Source: Isachenkonia alkalipeptolytica (GTDB lineage: Bacteria > Bacillota > Clostridia > Peptostreptococcales > T1SED10-28). Taken from it: 64,000 nucleotides of DNA. The notes under the pieces were generated by a model. The model did not search any database. It was not told the origin of the DNA and saw nothing but the letters and a program-made list of their open reading frames with translations. The stretch lies in the NCBI RefSeq assembly GCF_009910325.1, contig NZ_SUMG01000004.1, positions 62,001 through 126,000 of the forward strand. Direction: 5' to 3'. Within the stretch, counting starts at the first letter, position 1; the number at the start of each line of letters is the position of its first letter. Positions 8,597-17,734 of the stretch are shown one piece after another. The position numbers and the translations under genes are program-made.

Positions 8597-9721
8597 GTGC
8601 CAATTGTTGCTAAAGGAAAGAAAACCGCAATACGACCCATTACCCTGGAGGATGCGGAAATATTCGCCCGGTGGTGGAATGACGGCAGGGTCATGAAAGA
8701 TGTAGGGTTTCCTGAAGGGTTGGGGATTTCCCTGGAAAAAGTTCGGGAGGATTTTCAAAAAGAGATCCGGGAGGGAAAGAAGGGTTTTCCGGATTCCCGA
8801 AGATTTGTAATTCTGGACCGCTTGACGGATCAACCCGTGGGGGAGATTTCCTTCGGAAAAATCGATTACAGTAAGCGAAGCTGCCGGATCGGTATGAAAA
8901 TCGGGAAGGTTACAGAACAGGGCAAAGGTCTTGGAGCCGATGCATTGCAAACTTTTATGGATTATCTTTATGATCGTTATGGTTTTTGGTCCATAGATAT
9001 CGATGTTCTTTCGGATAATCAACGGGCTTTGGGGCTGTACCAAAAGGTGGGCTTTGTGATCGAGGAAGAAGTACAAAACTATTGGACGGATCCCTCAGGG
9101 AATCACCGGGACGTGGTGTTTTTAAAGCATCAAAGAGAGCCGAGGAAATTAGTGGATTATTTGAACAAGCGCTGCAGTGTTCGGGATTTCGGAAAAGAGG
9201 CCGTGGGGGAGACTGTCATCGACGAAGTGTTGGAAGCCGGACGGCTCTCCCCTTCAGGAGGCAATGAACAGCCCTGGAAATTTGCTCTGATTCAAAATCG
9301 AGAGCTGATGGAAAGAATCGTTGAAAGTGCTTACAATCAGGTATGGATGTTGGATGCAAGCTTTTGGGTGGTGCTGATTACCAAGATAGTTTCCGATGAT
9401 AGAGGGGGGCGGGATATCCAAAAGTCCCGATTTCCCCAATATGAAGACCAAATTGACGAAATGGATCAAGCCTTTTACGCCAGGCTTAATCAGGAGGAGC
9501 ATCAGACAAAGATCCCCGGTACTCATATGGTGTTGGCGGCGCTGGAACACGGGGTAGGTTCCACTTGGGTATCCTATTTTAAAGTGGATGAGGTTCAAGA
9601 GCTCTTAGGACTGTCCTCAAATGAAATTCCCTCAGAAATCCTGGCCTTCGGTTATCCCCAGAAACCGATGAAATCCACGGGCAAAAAGCCCATGGAAAGT
9701 ATTCTTCTTCGATATGATTAA
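8597..9721 (+). CDS. fused GNAT acetyltransferase - nitroreductase
   Basis: A single 374-codon frame starts at a GTG (8597) with AGGAGGG 7 bases upstream. Residues about 7-178 are a GNAT N-acetyltransferase of the RimJ/SpeG-like kind (AIRPITLEDAEIFARWW at the start, a GQGLG-type acetyl-CoA loop seen here as TEQGKGLGADAL, and NQRALGLYQKVGF). Residues about 183-374 are a nitroreductase-fold FMN enzyme (NKRCSVRDF, LSPSGGNEQPWKF, and the GVGSTWVSYF stretch near the C-terminus). Both halves keep their core motifs, so a bifunctional enzyme, perhaps detoxifying, is plausible. I infer stress induction from the SigB-like promoter. It is a single-gene unit closed by a terminator. Confidence 0.85.
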   Translation: MPIVAKGKKTAIRPITLEDAEIFARWWNDGRVMKDVGFPEGLGISLEKVREDFQKEIREGKKGFPDSRRFVILDRLTDQPVGEISFGKIDYSKRSCRIGMKIGKVTEQGKGLGADALQTFMDYLYDRYGFWSIDIDVLSDNQRALGLYQKVGFVIEEEVQNYWTDPSGNHRDVVFLKHQREPRKLVDYLNKRCSVRDFGKEAVGETVIDEVLEAGRLSPSGGNEQPWKFALIQNRELMERIVESAYNQVWMLDASFWVVLITKIVSDDRGGRDIQKSRFPQYEDQIDEMDQAFYARLNQEEHQTKIPGTHMVLAALEHGVGSTWVSYFKVDEVQELLGLSSNEIPSEILAFGYPQKPMKSTGKKPMESILLRYD

Positions 9722-9738
9722 AAAGAGTAAACAGGCTG

Positions 9739-9788
9739 CACCGGGGCAGGTTCGCCTATTATACCCAGGCTGTGTCCCGGTGTTTTTT
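9739..9788 (+). terminator. rho-independent terminator
   Basis: CACCGGG (9739-9745) pairs with CCCGGTG (9776-9782), followed by six T. It closes the GNAT-nitroreductase gene. Confidence 0.75.
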
Positions 9789-9863
9789 ATCTACAGGGAA
9801 AGACCTTCAGCTCAGCCCTGTTCTTAGCTTTGTCCCTTGAGGGTAAGGCCCTCGATTAGAATC

Positions 9864-10157
9864 TTACATGTTATCTTTTACATACTCAATGCCCTGATCG
9901 GTAATTTCTATATGATATTTTAGAGGCAAACGTTGAATGGCCACGTACTGATCCTCTTCTAAGGATTTGTATGCAGATTCGGTGATCGTAAAGGCATTTT
10001 TAATATCCTGATCAAAGGAATGATAATTCGTTCGCTTGTCGATTCGCTCTAAGGAGATATAGTAGGGTTTCCCCAAGGGGGCGTTCTCCGTATATTTTCG
10101 ATAGAGTTCTGTGAGTAAATTCATTTTCAGTCTTTGAAATTTTTCAGCGGATGACAT
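9864..10157 (-). CDS. small hypothetical protein, possibly winged-helix
   Basis: The product has 97 residues from the ATG at 10157, chosen because AAGGGAG lies 8 bases upstream; another ATG six codons earlier would overlap that site. The sequence is soluble and mixed-charge, with a helical N-terminus and a YHIEITDQGIEYVKDN C-terminus that resembles the beta-wing and last helix of winged-helix DNA-binding proteins. I do not recognise a named family. It is monocistronic and its 3' end faces the GNAT-nitroreductase terminator. Confidence 0.6.
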   Translation of the reverse strand: MSSAEKFQRLKMNLLTELYRKYTENAPLGKPYYISLERIDKRTNYHSFDQDIKNAFTITESAYKSLEEDQYVAIQRLPLKYHIEITDQGIEYVKDNM

Positions 10158-10362
10158 TCTTCCATCTCCCTTCAATATCGATTTTACCGTAAGTATGCTC
10201 GGTTACTTAAAAACTTCCCGGCAAAACTCCCGGTCACTAATCTCTTCTTTTACTCCCGGTGGTTTAGAAATGATTCATTCAAATAATACCCATTATTGAT
10301 CTGTTAAAAACCAAAGAGAAATGAAACGTAGAAAGACTCGGGCCTCCCCTTGAGGCAAAAGC

Positions 10363-10387
10363 GTTTGTTTAAAGACCCCGGGGGTAT
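10363..10387 (+). promoter_or_regulatory. SigB-like promoter candidate for gnd-zwf
   Basis: GTTTGT (10363-10368), 13 bases, then GGGTAT (10382-10387), inside GACCCCGGGGGTATAAACC. It lies about 100 bases before the gnd start at 10487. The rest of the 329-base gap 10158-10486 shows no coding sequence. Confidence 0.5.
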
Positions 10388-10486
10388 AAACCATAATAGG
10401 AAATTTTCCGGGGATAGAGAAACCTCAATACAAGAAAAGATTATACTTTGAACTTTTTCACCCCGGCACTAAAAGGAGGAAAAATA

Positions 10487-11389
10487 ATGGAAATCGGTTT
10501 GCTGGGATTAGGAAAAATGGGATATGCTTTGGCGCTGAACATGCACGGGAAGGGACATAGGGTAATCGGTTACAATCGAAGTATGGATAGGGTACGGTCC
10601 TTGGAAAATGAAGGGGCTCTGGGGGCTACCTCATTGGAAAATCTGGTCAATCAACTGTCAAAGCCCCGGGTGGTATGGCTGATGGTTCCCGCGGGGGAGG
10701 CGGTGGAAGAGGTGCTTCGGGATCTGCTGCCCCTCCTGGAAAAGGGGGACATCCTCATTGACGGCGGGAACTCCAACTACAAAGATACCTTAAGACGGGC
10801 AGAGGAACTGAAATCCCAGGGAATTCATATGATGGATATCGGAACCAGCGGAGGTATTGAAGGGGCCCGCCACGGAGCCTGTATGATGGTGGGGGGAAAC
10901 CAAGAGGAGTATGGTAAATTGGAAAGCCTGCTCCAAGACATTTGCCTAGAGGATGGATTGGCCCATGTAGGTCCTGTGGGGGCGGGGCATTATGTGAAAA
11001 TGATTCATAACGGTATAGAATACGGCATGATGCAGGCCATTGGGGAGGGCTTTGAAATCCTGAAGGAAAGTCCCTTTGATGTGGACTACGGACAGATAGC
11101 CCAGGTGTGGCGTCATGGTTCGGTGATTCGGGGATGGCTGATGGACCTGACCCATAAAGCCTTTGTTGAGGATCCGGAACTGTCCTCGATCAAAGGAGTG
11201 GTTCATGCCTCTGGGGAAGGTCTATGGAGTGTGCAGGAAGCCCTGGCCCTGTCGATACCGGCTCCGGTTATGACCGCTGCTTTATTTACCCGTTACCGAT
11301 CCCAACAGCAGGATACCTTTTCCGGGAAGGTGGTTGCCGGGCTTCGTAATCAATTTGGGGGTCACGGCACCATAAAGGATGAGTCCTGA
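10487..11389 (+). CDS. gnd: 6-phosphogluconate dehydrogenase (decarboxylating), short type
   Basis: The product has 300 residues, typical of the short GndA/YqeC-type enzyme rather than the 470-residue form. The Rossmann motif GLLGLGKMG is at residues 3-11 and a NADP/NAD-selecting NRS near 32. The substrate signature DIGTSGGIEGARHGACMM is near 117 and the catalytic KMIHNGIEYGMMQ (Lys, Asn) near 171. It oxidises 6-phosphogluconate to ribulose 5-phosphate and CO2, yielding reduced nicotinamide. The start at 10487 follows AAAAGGAGGA. Its stop overlaps the zwf start (TGATG), so the two steps of the oxidative pentose phosphate branch are translationally coupled. Confidence 0.93.
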   Translation: MEIGLLGLGKMGYALALNMHGKGHRVIGYNRSMDRVRSLENEGALGATSLENLVNQLSKPRVVWLMVPAGEAVEEVLRDLLPLLEKGDILIDGGNSNYKDTLRRAEELKSQGIHMMDIGTSGGIEGARHGACMMVGGNQEEYGKLESLLQDICLEDGLAHVGPVGAGHYVKMIHNGIEYGMMQAIGEGFEILKESPFDVDYGQIAQVWRHGSVIRGWLMDLTHKAFVEDPELSSIKGVVHASGEGLWSVQEALALSIPAPVMTAALFTRYRSQQQDTFSGKVVAGLRNQFGGHGTIKDES

Positions 11390-12831
11390 TGGAGGGCTGT
11401 TTGCTGGTTATCTTCGGAGCCACCGGGGATTTAACCTATCGCAAGCTTCTTCCTGCCCTGTATCAACTGGAAAAGAAAGCACTGTTGGCAAAAAATTTCG
11501 GACTGGTAGCAGTGGCACGGAAAAAAATTTCTACGAACACCTATATACAGGAAGCCCAAAAAGCAGTGAAAGTCCATACCGGTGAAGAATATGAAGGATT
11601 GGTTTGGGATCGGTTGAAGCAGCGTATTCACTATCACCAGCTGGAATTTAATATAGATGGAGACTACGAATCTTTAAAAAAAGTGTTGGAAAATCTTGAT
11701 CGGGATATAGATGGGGAGGGGAATCGGCTGTTTTATTTGGCCGTAGCTCCTGAATATTTCAGCAACATCGCCGGGGCCATTAAAAGGATGGACTTATACC
11801 GGAAAAATCAAGGGTGGAAACGGTTGATGGTGGAAAAACCCTTCGGTAGTGACCTAAAATCCGCAACCAGTTTGAATGAAGCCCTGACATTGGCCTTTGA
11901 AGAAAAAGAGATTTATCGGGTGGATCATTATCTGATGAAAGAGATGGTACAGAATCTTATAATGATTCGGGCGGCCAACCAAATTTTTGAACCTACCTGG
12001 AATCGTGAGCATATCGATCATGTGCAGATCATATCCACGGAATCGGAGGGGGTAGGCCGGCGGGGGGAATACTATGATCAAGCCGGTGCTCTCCGGGACA
12101 TGGTGCAAAATCACATGCTCCAGATGGTGGCTCTGGCGGCGGTGGATCTGCCGGGAAATCTTACGGCGAAAAATCTCCGAGAAGAAAAAGTTCGAGTGCT
12201 TCAAAGTTTGATCCCTTTTAAAGAGGACAGCATAGAAGAGCAAATGGTCCTGGGACAGTACCAAGGTTATCAGCAGGAACCGGGGGTGAGGGAAGAATCA
12301 TCTACGGAAACCTATGTAGCCCTGCGGCTATTTTTAAATCATCCTAGGTGGCTGGGTGTTCCCTTTTATTTGAAAACCGGCAAAGGAATGAAGGATAAGA
12401 CCGCACGAATCATCATCCAGTATAAACTACCCATGGGGTCCTGTTGCTTGGGAAAAAACAAAAAAATTGAACAGCCTAATCGATTGAGGATTAATATTCA
12501 GCCCCAGGAGGGAGTTGTATTGAGCTTTAATACCAAACAGCCGGGAACGGTGGACACCATAAGACCTGTTACCATGGACTTTTGTCAAAACTGTTTAATC
12601 GGCATGAATACCCCCGAGGCTTATGAAAAGCTTCTCGGCGACGCCATCAAGGGGGATCAGACCCTGTTTACCCACTGGGAAGAGGTGGAGGCCTCCTGGA
12701 AATGGGTGGATACCTTAATCGATTGGCGTAAACGGCATCCGTTGGAAGTTCGGAATTATAAGAAAGCATCTCAGGGTCCGAAGGAAGGGGCGGAGCTGGT
12801 GGACCGGGAACCGGGGAGGCAGTGGTTGTAG
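11389..12831 (+). CDS. zwf: glucose-6-phosphate 1-dehydrogenase
   Basis: The product has 480 residues, full length for the family. The N-terminal NADP site GATGDLTYRKLLPALY spans about residues 9-24, EKPFGSDL is near 148, and the active-site signature RVDHYLMKEMVQNL starts near 177; the family usually has G after L in DHYLGKE, here Met. It catalyses glucose 6-phosphate to 6-phosphogluconolactone with NADP reduction. The ATG overlaps the gnd stop codon. No 6-phosphogluconolactonase gene is adjacent. The operon probably continues into the cyclase-family gene 25 bases downstream. Confidence 0.95.
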   Translation: MEGCLLVIFGATGDLTYRKLLPALYQLEKKALLAKNFGLVAVARKKISTNTYIQEAQKAVKVHTGEEYEGLVWDRLKQRIHYHQLEFNIDGDYESLKKVLENLDRDIDGEGNRLFYLAVAPEYFSNIAGAIKRMDLYRKNQGWKRLMVEKPFGSDLKSATSLNEALTLAFEEKEIYRVDHYLMKEMVQNLIMIRAANQIFEPTWNREHIDHVQIISTESEGVGRRGEYYDQAGALRDMVQNHMLQMVALAAVDLPGNLTAKNLREEKVRVLQSLIPFKEDSIEEQMVLGQYQGYQQEPGVREESSTETYVALRLFLNHPRWLGVPFYLKTGKGMKDKTARIIIQYKLPMGSCCLGKNKKIEQPNRLRINIQPQEGVVLSFNTKQPGTVDTIRPVTMDFCQNCLIGMNTPEAYEKLLGDAIKGDQTLFTHWEEVEASWKWVDTLIDWRKRHPLEVRNYKKASQGPKEGAELVDREPGRQWL

Positions 12832-12856
12832 ACGATTAAAAGGATTAAAGGCGGTG

Positions 12857-13492
12857 ATGAACGTGTTATCCATTAATAAAATTATTGATATCAGTATGGA
12901 AATATCCGAAGAAATGACGGTTTATAAAAACAGGGAGGAAAATCGTCCGAAAATTGAAGTAACCCGGGACTTTAAAAACAGTGATGCCTATGAGACCACG
13001 ATGACTGTGGGGATGCATACGGGAACCCATCTGGATAGACCTTTGCACATGATTGAAGAGGGGGAAACCATGGATTCCCTAACCCCGGATCGGTTAGTGG
13101 TGCCCTGTCAGGTATTGGACATGACAGCGGTGGAAGAGGGGATTACAAAGGAGGACCTGGAAGGAAAAAAAATCCCTCGGGATCATTTTATACTGTTAAA
13201 GACAAAAAATTCCTTTGAGGAACATTTTAATTTTTCCTTTGTTTATCTTGCGGCCTCCGGGGCGGAGTTTTTAAAAGCCCAGGGGATCATCGGGGTGGGC
13301 ATCGATGCCCTGGGCATCGAGCGGGAACAGCCGGAAAAAAACACCCATAAAATACTTTTGGAAAAGGATATCATGATCCTTGAAGGCTTAAGACTGAAGG
13401 ATGCGGAGGAGGGGGCGTATCTCCTGATCGCCCCGCCGCTGAAAATCAAAGGGGCCGAAGCGGCCCCGGTACGAGCCCTGCTCGTAAGATAG
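12857..13492 (+). CDS. cyclase/kynurenine formamidase-family metal hydrolase
   Basis: The product has 211 residues. The metal-binding signature HTGTHLDRPLH lies near residues 55-65, with later conserved IGVDALGIE-type (IGVGIDALGIE) and a C-terminal APPLKI. The family hydrolyses N-formylkynurenine or related amides and lactone-like bonds with a zinc or manganese pair. No other tryptophan catabolism genes are nearby, and its place behind gnd-zwf invites, without proving, a lactone-type substrate. The ATG at 12857 is preferred over the GTG one codon earlier; AAAGGCGG lies just upstream. Confidence 0.82.
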   Translation: MNVLSINKIIDISMEISEEMTVYKNREENRPKIEVTRDFKNSDAYETTMTVGMHTGTHLDRPLHMIEEGETMDSLTPDRLVVPCQVLDMTAVEEGITKEDLEGKKIPRDHFILLKTKNSFEEHFNFSFVYLAASGAEFLKAQGIIGVGIDALGIEREQPEKNTHKILLEKDIMILEGLRLKDAEEGAYLLIAPPLKIKGAEAAPVRALLVR

Positions 13493-13620
13493 CCCAGAGG
13501 GTAGCTCACTCAAAGGTAGCTCAAAGGGGACGGAGGTATTTGGGCTATCGTGACTCAAATACCCCCGTCCCTTTTGGGCTAGTCCCTTTTGGGCTAGTCC
13601 CTTTTGAGCTACTTTGAGCA
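13493..13620. repeat. REP-like palindrome, copy 3 with short direct repeats
   Basis: Imperfect 20-base arms at 13523-13542 (AAAGGGGACGGAGGTATTTG) and 13555-13574 enclose GGCTATCGTGACT. On both sides there are short direct repeats: GTAGCTCA-type units at 13500-13523 and two copies of GGGCTAGTCCCTTTT at 13576-13605. It lies between the cyclase gene and phzF. It shares arm sequence with the copies at 6738 and 15021, and core sequence with the remnant at 53690. Confidence 0.8.
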
Positions 13621-13650
13621 ATTATTGAAAATAAAGAAAGGAGAATGACC

Positions 13651-14427
13651 ATGAAATACTATGTTGTGGATGCTTTTAGTGAGAATATCTTTGGAGGAAA
13701 CCCTGCGGGGGTTTGCATTTTAGAAGAGCCCATCGAAAAAGAACTGATGCAGCAGATCGCCGCGGAGAACAACTTATCGGAAACCGCCTTTGTATTCGAG
13801 GTGGCCGACGGCTATGAGTTGAAATGGTTTACCCCCACGGCGGAGGTGGATCTCTGCGGTCATGCCACCTTGGCCACCGCCCATATTATAGCCACAAAGA
13901 TCCATCCCGATGTCAAAAGGATGAAATTTAATACCCTAAGCGGAATTTTGGAAGTGGAAAAACAGGGAGAGCTGTATCGGATGAATTTTCCAAGTCGTAA
14001 GCCGAAGCTGGCCATGTGGACCAATGATATGGAAGCGGCCTTAGGCATTAAACAAGGGAAGGCCTACTTATCCCGGGATCTGGTAATCCCTCTGGAAAAT
14101 GAAAAGATGGTTAAAGAAGTACGACCGGATTTTAAAAAATTGGCGATGCTGGATCACGGTATGGGTGTGATTGTTACCGCTAAGGGAGAGGATGTGGACT
14201 TTGTATCCCGCTGCTTTTATCCAAAGATCGGGGTTGATGAGGATCCCGTCACCGGTTCTGCCCATGCGGCCCTTACCCCCTACTGGAGCGAAGTTTTGAA
14301 TAAAAAAGTGATGGTGGCCAAGCAACTCTCCAAAAGAGGAGGGACGGTGTATTGTGAGGACCAAGGGGAACGTGTGGTAGTAAGTGGAAAAGCAAGTACT
14401 TATCTTGAGGGAGAAATAATTTTATAA
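13651..14427 (+). CDS. PhzF-family isomerase
   Basis: The product has 258 residues. Family hallmarks are an N-terminal VDAFSENIFGGNPAGVC, the catalytic Glu44 in NLSETAFV, DLCGHATLATA near 70 and DEDPVTGSAHAAL near 199. PhzF folds are diaminopimelate-epimerase-like and catalyse isomerisation of small carboxylates; outside phenazine clusters the substrate is usually unknown, and no phenazine genes occur here. The start at 13651 has AAAGGAGAATG at correct distance; the ATG two codons earlier is too close to it. It stands after a REP element and is probably separately transcribed. Confidence 0.9.
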   Translation: MKYYVVDAFSENIFGGNPAGVCILEEPIEKELMQQIAAENNLSETAFVFEVADGYELKWFTPTAEVDLCGHATLATAHIIATKIHPDVKRMKFNTLSGILEVEKQGELYRMNFPSRKPKLAMWTNDMEAALGIKQGKAYLSRDLVIPLENEKMVKEVRPDFKKLAMLDHGMGVIVTAKGEDVDFVSRCFYPKIGVDEDPVTGSAHAALTPYWSEVLNKKVMVAKQLSKRGGTVYCEDQGERVVVSGKASTYLEGEIIL

Positions 14428-14510
14428 AGCTCAAGGATTAAGGGCAATGGTATAGTCCATGGGTTCGGCAGTATTTTATATGGGAGAATGATTTCTCCGT
14501 AAAGATATAG

Positions 14511-14555
14511 TATAATAGAAAAGTAAGTCCACTGAACTGTCGGTGGACTTTTCTT
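14511..14555 (+). promoter_or_regulatory. TATAAT box followed at once by a hairpin before dut
   Basis: TATAAT at 14511-14516 is followed by AAGTCCAC/GTGGACTT (14525-14532 and 14543-14550) and TTTTCTT. The hairpin may be the phzF terminator, or a 5' structure of the dut message if the TATAAT is a true -10 (no good -35 is visible). Confidence 0.5.
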
Positions 14556-14584
14556 AAGACAGCTATTAACTTGGAGGGATTATT

Positions 14585-15013
14585 ATGATAATGAAAATTG
14601 AATTAACCGATGAAAATGCTAAATTACCGGATTATGCCCATGAAGGGGACGCAGGTATGGACTTATATGCCGTAGAAAGTGTTACACTGCAACCGGGAGA
14701 ACGAAAACTTGTGGGAACGGGGTTGAAAATTCAGCTACCACCCAATACAGAAGCCCAAATTAGACCAAAGAGCGGCCTGGCACTGAAAAACGGGATCACC
14801 CTGTTAAACACTCCGGGTACCGTTGATGAGGGCTACCGAGGAGAGGTCGAGGTAATATTAATCAATCACTCCCGGGAAGCCTACTCCGTGGAAATCGGGC
14901 AAAAAATCGCCCAAATGGTTATTATGCCGGTAACCCGGGTTACCGTGGAAAAGGTGGATCACCTAGAGGACAGTGTTCGGGGACAAGGGGGCTTCGGGTC
15001 TACCGGTCTTTAA
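14585..15013 (+). CDS. dut: dUTP diphosphatase
   Basis: The product has 142 residues, the usual size of trimeric dUTPases. The five motifs are present: AGMDLYA (about 22-28), RPKSGLALKNGI (about 60-71), NTPGTVDEGYRGE (about 75-87), GQKIAQMVI and a C-terminal RGQGGFGSTG that closes over the active site. It hydrolyses dUTP to dUMP and pyrophosphate, keeping uracil out of DNA and supplying thymidylate synthesis. The ATG at 14585 has TTGGAGGG 6 bases upstream. It stands alone, closed by a REP palindrome. Confidence 0.96.
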   Translation: MIMKIELTDENAKLPDYAHEGDAGMDLYAVESVTLQPGERKLVGTGLKIQLPPNTEAQIRPKSGLALKNGITLLNTPGTVDEGYRGEVEVILINHSREAYSVEIGQKIAQMVIMPVTRVTVEKVDHLEDSVRGQGGFGSTGL

Positions 15014-15020
15014 TAAAGCA

Positions 15021-15081
15021 AACCAAAGGGGACGGAGGTAAACGGTACATGATGTACCGCTTACCTCCGTCCCCTTTGGTT
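15021..15081. repeat. REP-like palindrome, copy 2
   Basis: A 30-base inverted repeat meets around a central G at 15051 with one mismatch (A/C near 15042). Outer arms read AACCAAAGGGGACGGAGGTA, core GGTACATGATGTACC, nearly identical to the copy at 6738. Further short repeats (TTGGTTTATTCC twice) follow to about 15112 and reach the 3' end of the convergent amylase gene. Confidence 0.9.
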
Positions 15082-15106
15082 CGTCCCCTTGGTTTATTCC
15101 TTTGGT

Positions 15107-16924
15107 TTATTCCAGCTTCTCTACCACTTCCAGCAGCACAATGCCTTTATCGCCGGCATCCACATCCAGGGTTTCGCCTTCAACGGTATAGACTTTGTTT
15201 TGATAAGCCTCCCGCAGAAGTTCCCCTTCCTCAAAAAGCTCACCGACGGGTAAGGTAACGGAACCTTCCTCTCCGAGGGATACCATCACCCGGTTATGTT
15301 GATGATTCCCGGGGGAGACCCTTGTGAAAACAAAGGGTTCGGTACTAAGGGTAGTGTGATACCCGGCGCCCACAGCGGGGTTTCGACTTCGAAACTGCCC
15401 GAGTTTTTGGAAGTGATGAAGCAGGTCTTCATCGAGATTATCCCAGTCCATGGAGGACCTGGTGCCCATGGTGGCGTCGCTTCCGCCGTCTCCGGCTTCC
15501 CGGGCCACTTCGTCGCCGTAAAAAATTTTAACCATTCCCGGTAGAAGCATTAAATATGTGCCGCCCTCCTCCAAACGGTCCCGGGGGTAAAGGGAAGTGT
15601 CGTGTTGGGATAAATAACTGAGCACGGTAAAGTCCTCCACCCGGTTAATGGCTTCGGAATAGTTCTCGAAAATCCTCGGCATTCGTTCGAGGGCATAAGC
15701 GGGACCGTCCCGGCGTTCTCCTTGAAAGGTAAAGTTGATCAAGGCGTCAAAACCCCGGTCGTAGTAATGATTACGGTTTAAGCCATGGCCCCAGACTTCT
15801 CCGAGAAAGAAAAAGTCCTCTTCAAAGGTCGCGCCGGGCAGTTCCGGATTTTCCGAACGAAAGGTCTGTAGGGCTTCATTGCTGCGTTCCTTCAACTCTT
15901 CCCAGCGTTCAATCTCCACATGTTTGGCCGTATCAATCCGAAAGCCGTTGATGCCGAACTCCTCCACCCAGGCCGCCAGCCATTTGGAGATGTAATCGGC
16001 GGGAGGTATTTCAAGGTCCCGGCGAAGATCTGAAGCCCCAGGAACAATCCACTCCTCGTATTCGGAATCCTCTTCGATTTCCCATTTGGTTTCAAGAATC
16101 GGCGGCAGACCTAAATCCTTTTCCACTTCCGTTCGAATATCCGGAAGGCCGTAAAGGTTTTGGGTGTATACCGTATCTCCGGGGGGATGGTAGCCGGGAA
16201 GGTCCGCCCGCACCCAGTCGCCCCACCAGTTCTCCCAGGCGGCGGGATCCTCCCAGTCCACCGCTTCGGTCCACTTGTGAAAATCCTCCCCTTCCCCGGG
16301 AAGGAGATCCTTAGGATCCTCAAGTGACGGGGAAAGCCCCCCGTAATTATAGTCCAGCATATCCTGCAGATTCGGATAGCCTACGTGATTCATCACCACA
16401 TCCAAAAATACCCGGATTTCCTGTTCGTGGGCGGTGTTGATAAAGGTGCGAAACTCCTCCACGGTACCGAAGTTCCGGTCCATCATGGTCCAATCCAAGG
16501 CGTAGTAGCCGTGAAAACCATAGTGGGCAAAATCACCGCGATTGCCGCCGCCGATATAACCGTGGGCCTGTTCATAAGGGGCAGATACCCATAAAACGTC
16601 CACTCCCAGATCTTGAAAATAACCCTCTTCCAACTTCTTCGTAAGCCCTGCATAGTCCCCACCGTGAAAAGTGGCAATGTCATTTCCCAGGGCATCCACC
16701 GACTCTCTGCCGTAGGAATGATTATTATCGGAATTGCCGTCGTAAAATCGGTCGGTCATGGCAAAATAAACCGTGGCGTTGTCGTAGGAAAAATCCGGGG
16801 AATTAATCACTTGATAATCTTCGGAGGCACTTTCACTATCGGAGTCGCTACAACCGCTCAGAAGAATTATTGTAAAGATGAACAGCAATACATATAAAAA
16901 CAATGGTTTATGATTTTTGGGCAT
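15107..16924 (-). CDS. alpha-amylase-family (GH13) lipoprotein
   Basis: The product has 605 residues. A lipoprotein signal ends at Cys25 (LLSGC), so the enzyme should be anchored outside the membrane. GH13 regions are present: FLDVVMNHVG (region I), NGFRIDTAKHV with nucleophile Asp331, FLGEVWGHG with acid/base Glu376, and YLSQHD with Asp442. The overall pattern resembles the MalS/periplasmic amylase type. The C-terminal beta domain covers about 510-605. It would cut alpha-1,4-glucans outside the cell into oligosaccharides. The start follows CAAGGAGGAA. The vanZ-like gene lies 53 bases upstream on the same strand. No maltose ABC genes are nearby. Confidence 0.92.
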   Translation of the reverse strand: MPKNHKPLFLYVLLFIFTIILLSGCSDSDSESASEDYQVINSPDFSYDNATVYFAMTDRFYDGNSDNNHSYGRESVDALGNDIATFHGGDYAGLTKKLEEGYFQDLGVDVLWVSAPYEQAHGYIGGGNRGDFAHYGFHGYYALDWTMMDRNFGTVEEFRTFINTAHEQEIRVFLDVVMNHVGYPNLQDMLDYNYGGLSPSLEDPKDLLPGEGEDFHKWTEAVDWEDPAAWENWWGDWVRADLPGYHPPGDTVYTQNLYGLPDIRTEVEKDLGLPPILETKWEIEEDSEYEEWIVPGASDLRRDLEIPPADYISKWLAAWVEEFGINGFRIDTAKHVEIERWEELKERSNEALQTFRSENPELPGATFEEDFFFLGEVWGHGLNRNHYYDRGFDALINFTFQGERRDGPAYALERMPRIFENYSEAINRVEDFTVLSYLSQHDTSLYPRDRLEEGGTYLMLLPGMVKIFYGDEVAREAGDGGSDATMGTRSSMDWDNLDEDLLHHFQKLGQFRSRNPAVGAGYHTTLSTEPFVFTRVSPGNHQHNRVMVSLGEEGSVTLPVGELFEEGELLREAYQNKVYTVEGETLDVDAGDKGIVLLEVVEKLE

Positions 16925-16977
16925 GGTTTTTCCTCCTTGATGTTTTTGTAGTAGTAATTCCTAGGAATGGGGTGAAA

Positions 16978-17553
16978 TCATTCCAGCTCTTTTTTGATTC
17001 CTTCGGGGCGAAAATAGCGGTAGCGCTCCCCGCTGGTAATGATCAGGGCAAAGATGATCACCAGGATTCCTAAGGAGACCCCTACCATATTGATCATGAC
17101 GTCAAAGAGGGACCCGGTACGGCCGGGCACAAAGGATTGACGAATCTCATCGAGAAGGGCAAAGACAAATCCTCCGGTAAAGGAAAGAAAAAGGCTGAGG
17201 GCTTTGCTCGAGATATATTGATAAAGCAAAAAGAAAAGTACCAGAGTCAGGGTGAAGAATACGATGATATGAGCCAGTTTACGAAGGAAAAATTCGATAA
17301 TGGCTGGATTTCTTCGGATATACAATAAGAAGTCCTGCATTACCGTATCGATGGGGGCTAAATAAGAGGACCCGCCCTCTACCGGCAATCGGGCAGCGAT
17401 GAATTCCGAGAGCCTTAAAAAAACCACATCAAAGCTTCTGGTAAAATCTAAAATATGGCGAAGCACGGGAAGCACCCGGAGGTCAGGTATAGAGGATGCG
17501 ATATAAATGAAACCTAAAACACCGATTACGGTTAACCAAGCGACTTTTTTCAT
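16978..17553 (-). CDS. VanZ-family membrane protein
   Basis: The product has 191 residues and about four to five hydrophobic segments. The VanZ signature is clear: RKLAHIIVFFTLTLVL (about 90-105), then ALLDEIRQSFVPGRTGSLFD (about 132-151) and a last helix. VanZ in enterococci gives low-level teicoplanin resistance by an unknown mechanism; most members are simply membrane proteins of unknown role. No other van genes are present. The 3' end is 53 bases from the amylase gene, so the two may be cotranscribed. Confidence 0.88.
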   Translation of the reverse strand: MKKVAWLTVIGVLGFIYIASSIPDLRVLPVLRHILDFTRSFDVVFLRLSEFIAARLPVEGGSSYLAPIDTVMQDFLLYIRRNPAIIEFFLRKLAHIIVFFTLTLVLFFLLYQYISSKALSLFLSFTGGFVFALLDEIRQSFVPGRTGSLFDVMINMVGVSLGILVIIFALIITSGERYRYFRPEGIKKELE

Positions 17554-17734
17554 GATGATCCCCCTTTAATTATGTATCTGAAAAACTTTGTTGATATTTA
17601 TTCATTATACTATATGGGAGGGAAGAATTTCCACAAAAACAAATTGTCTGAAGCTGGCTTGAATAACTCCATCCCCTTGGAGTCACTGTGAAAAATAATT
17701 TCCGCCTCTCTTGTAAAAACTTAAATTTTATGCT

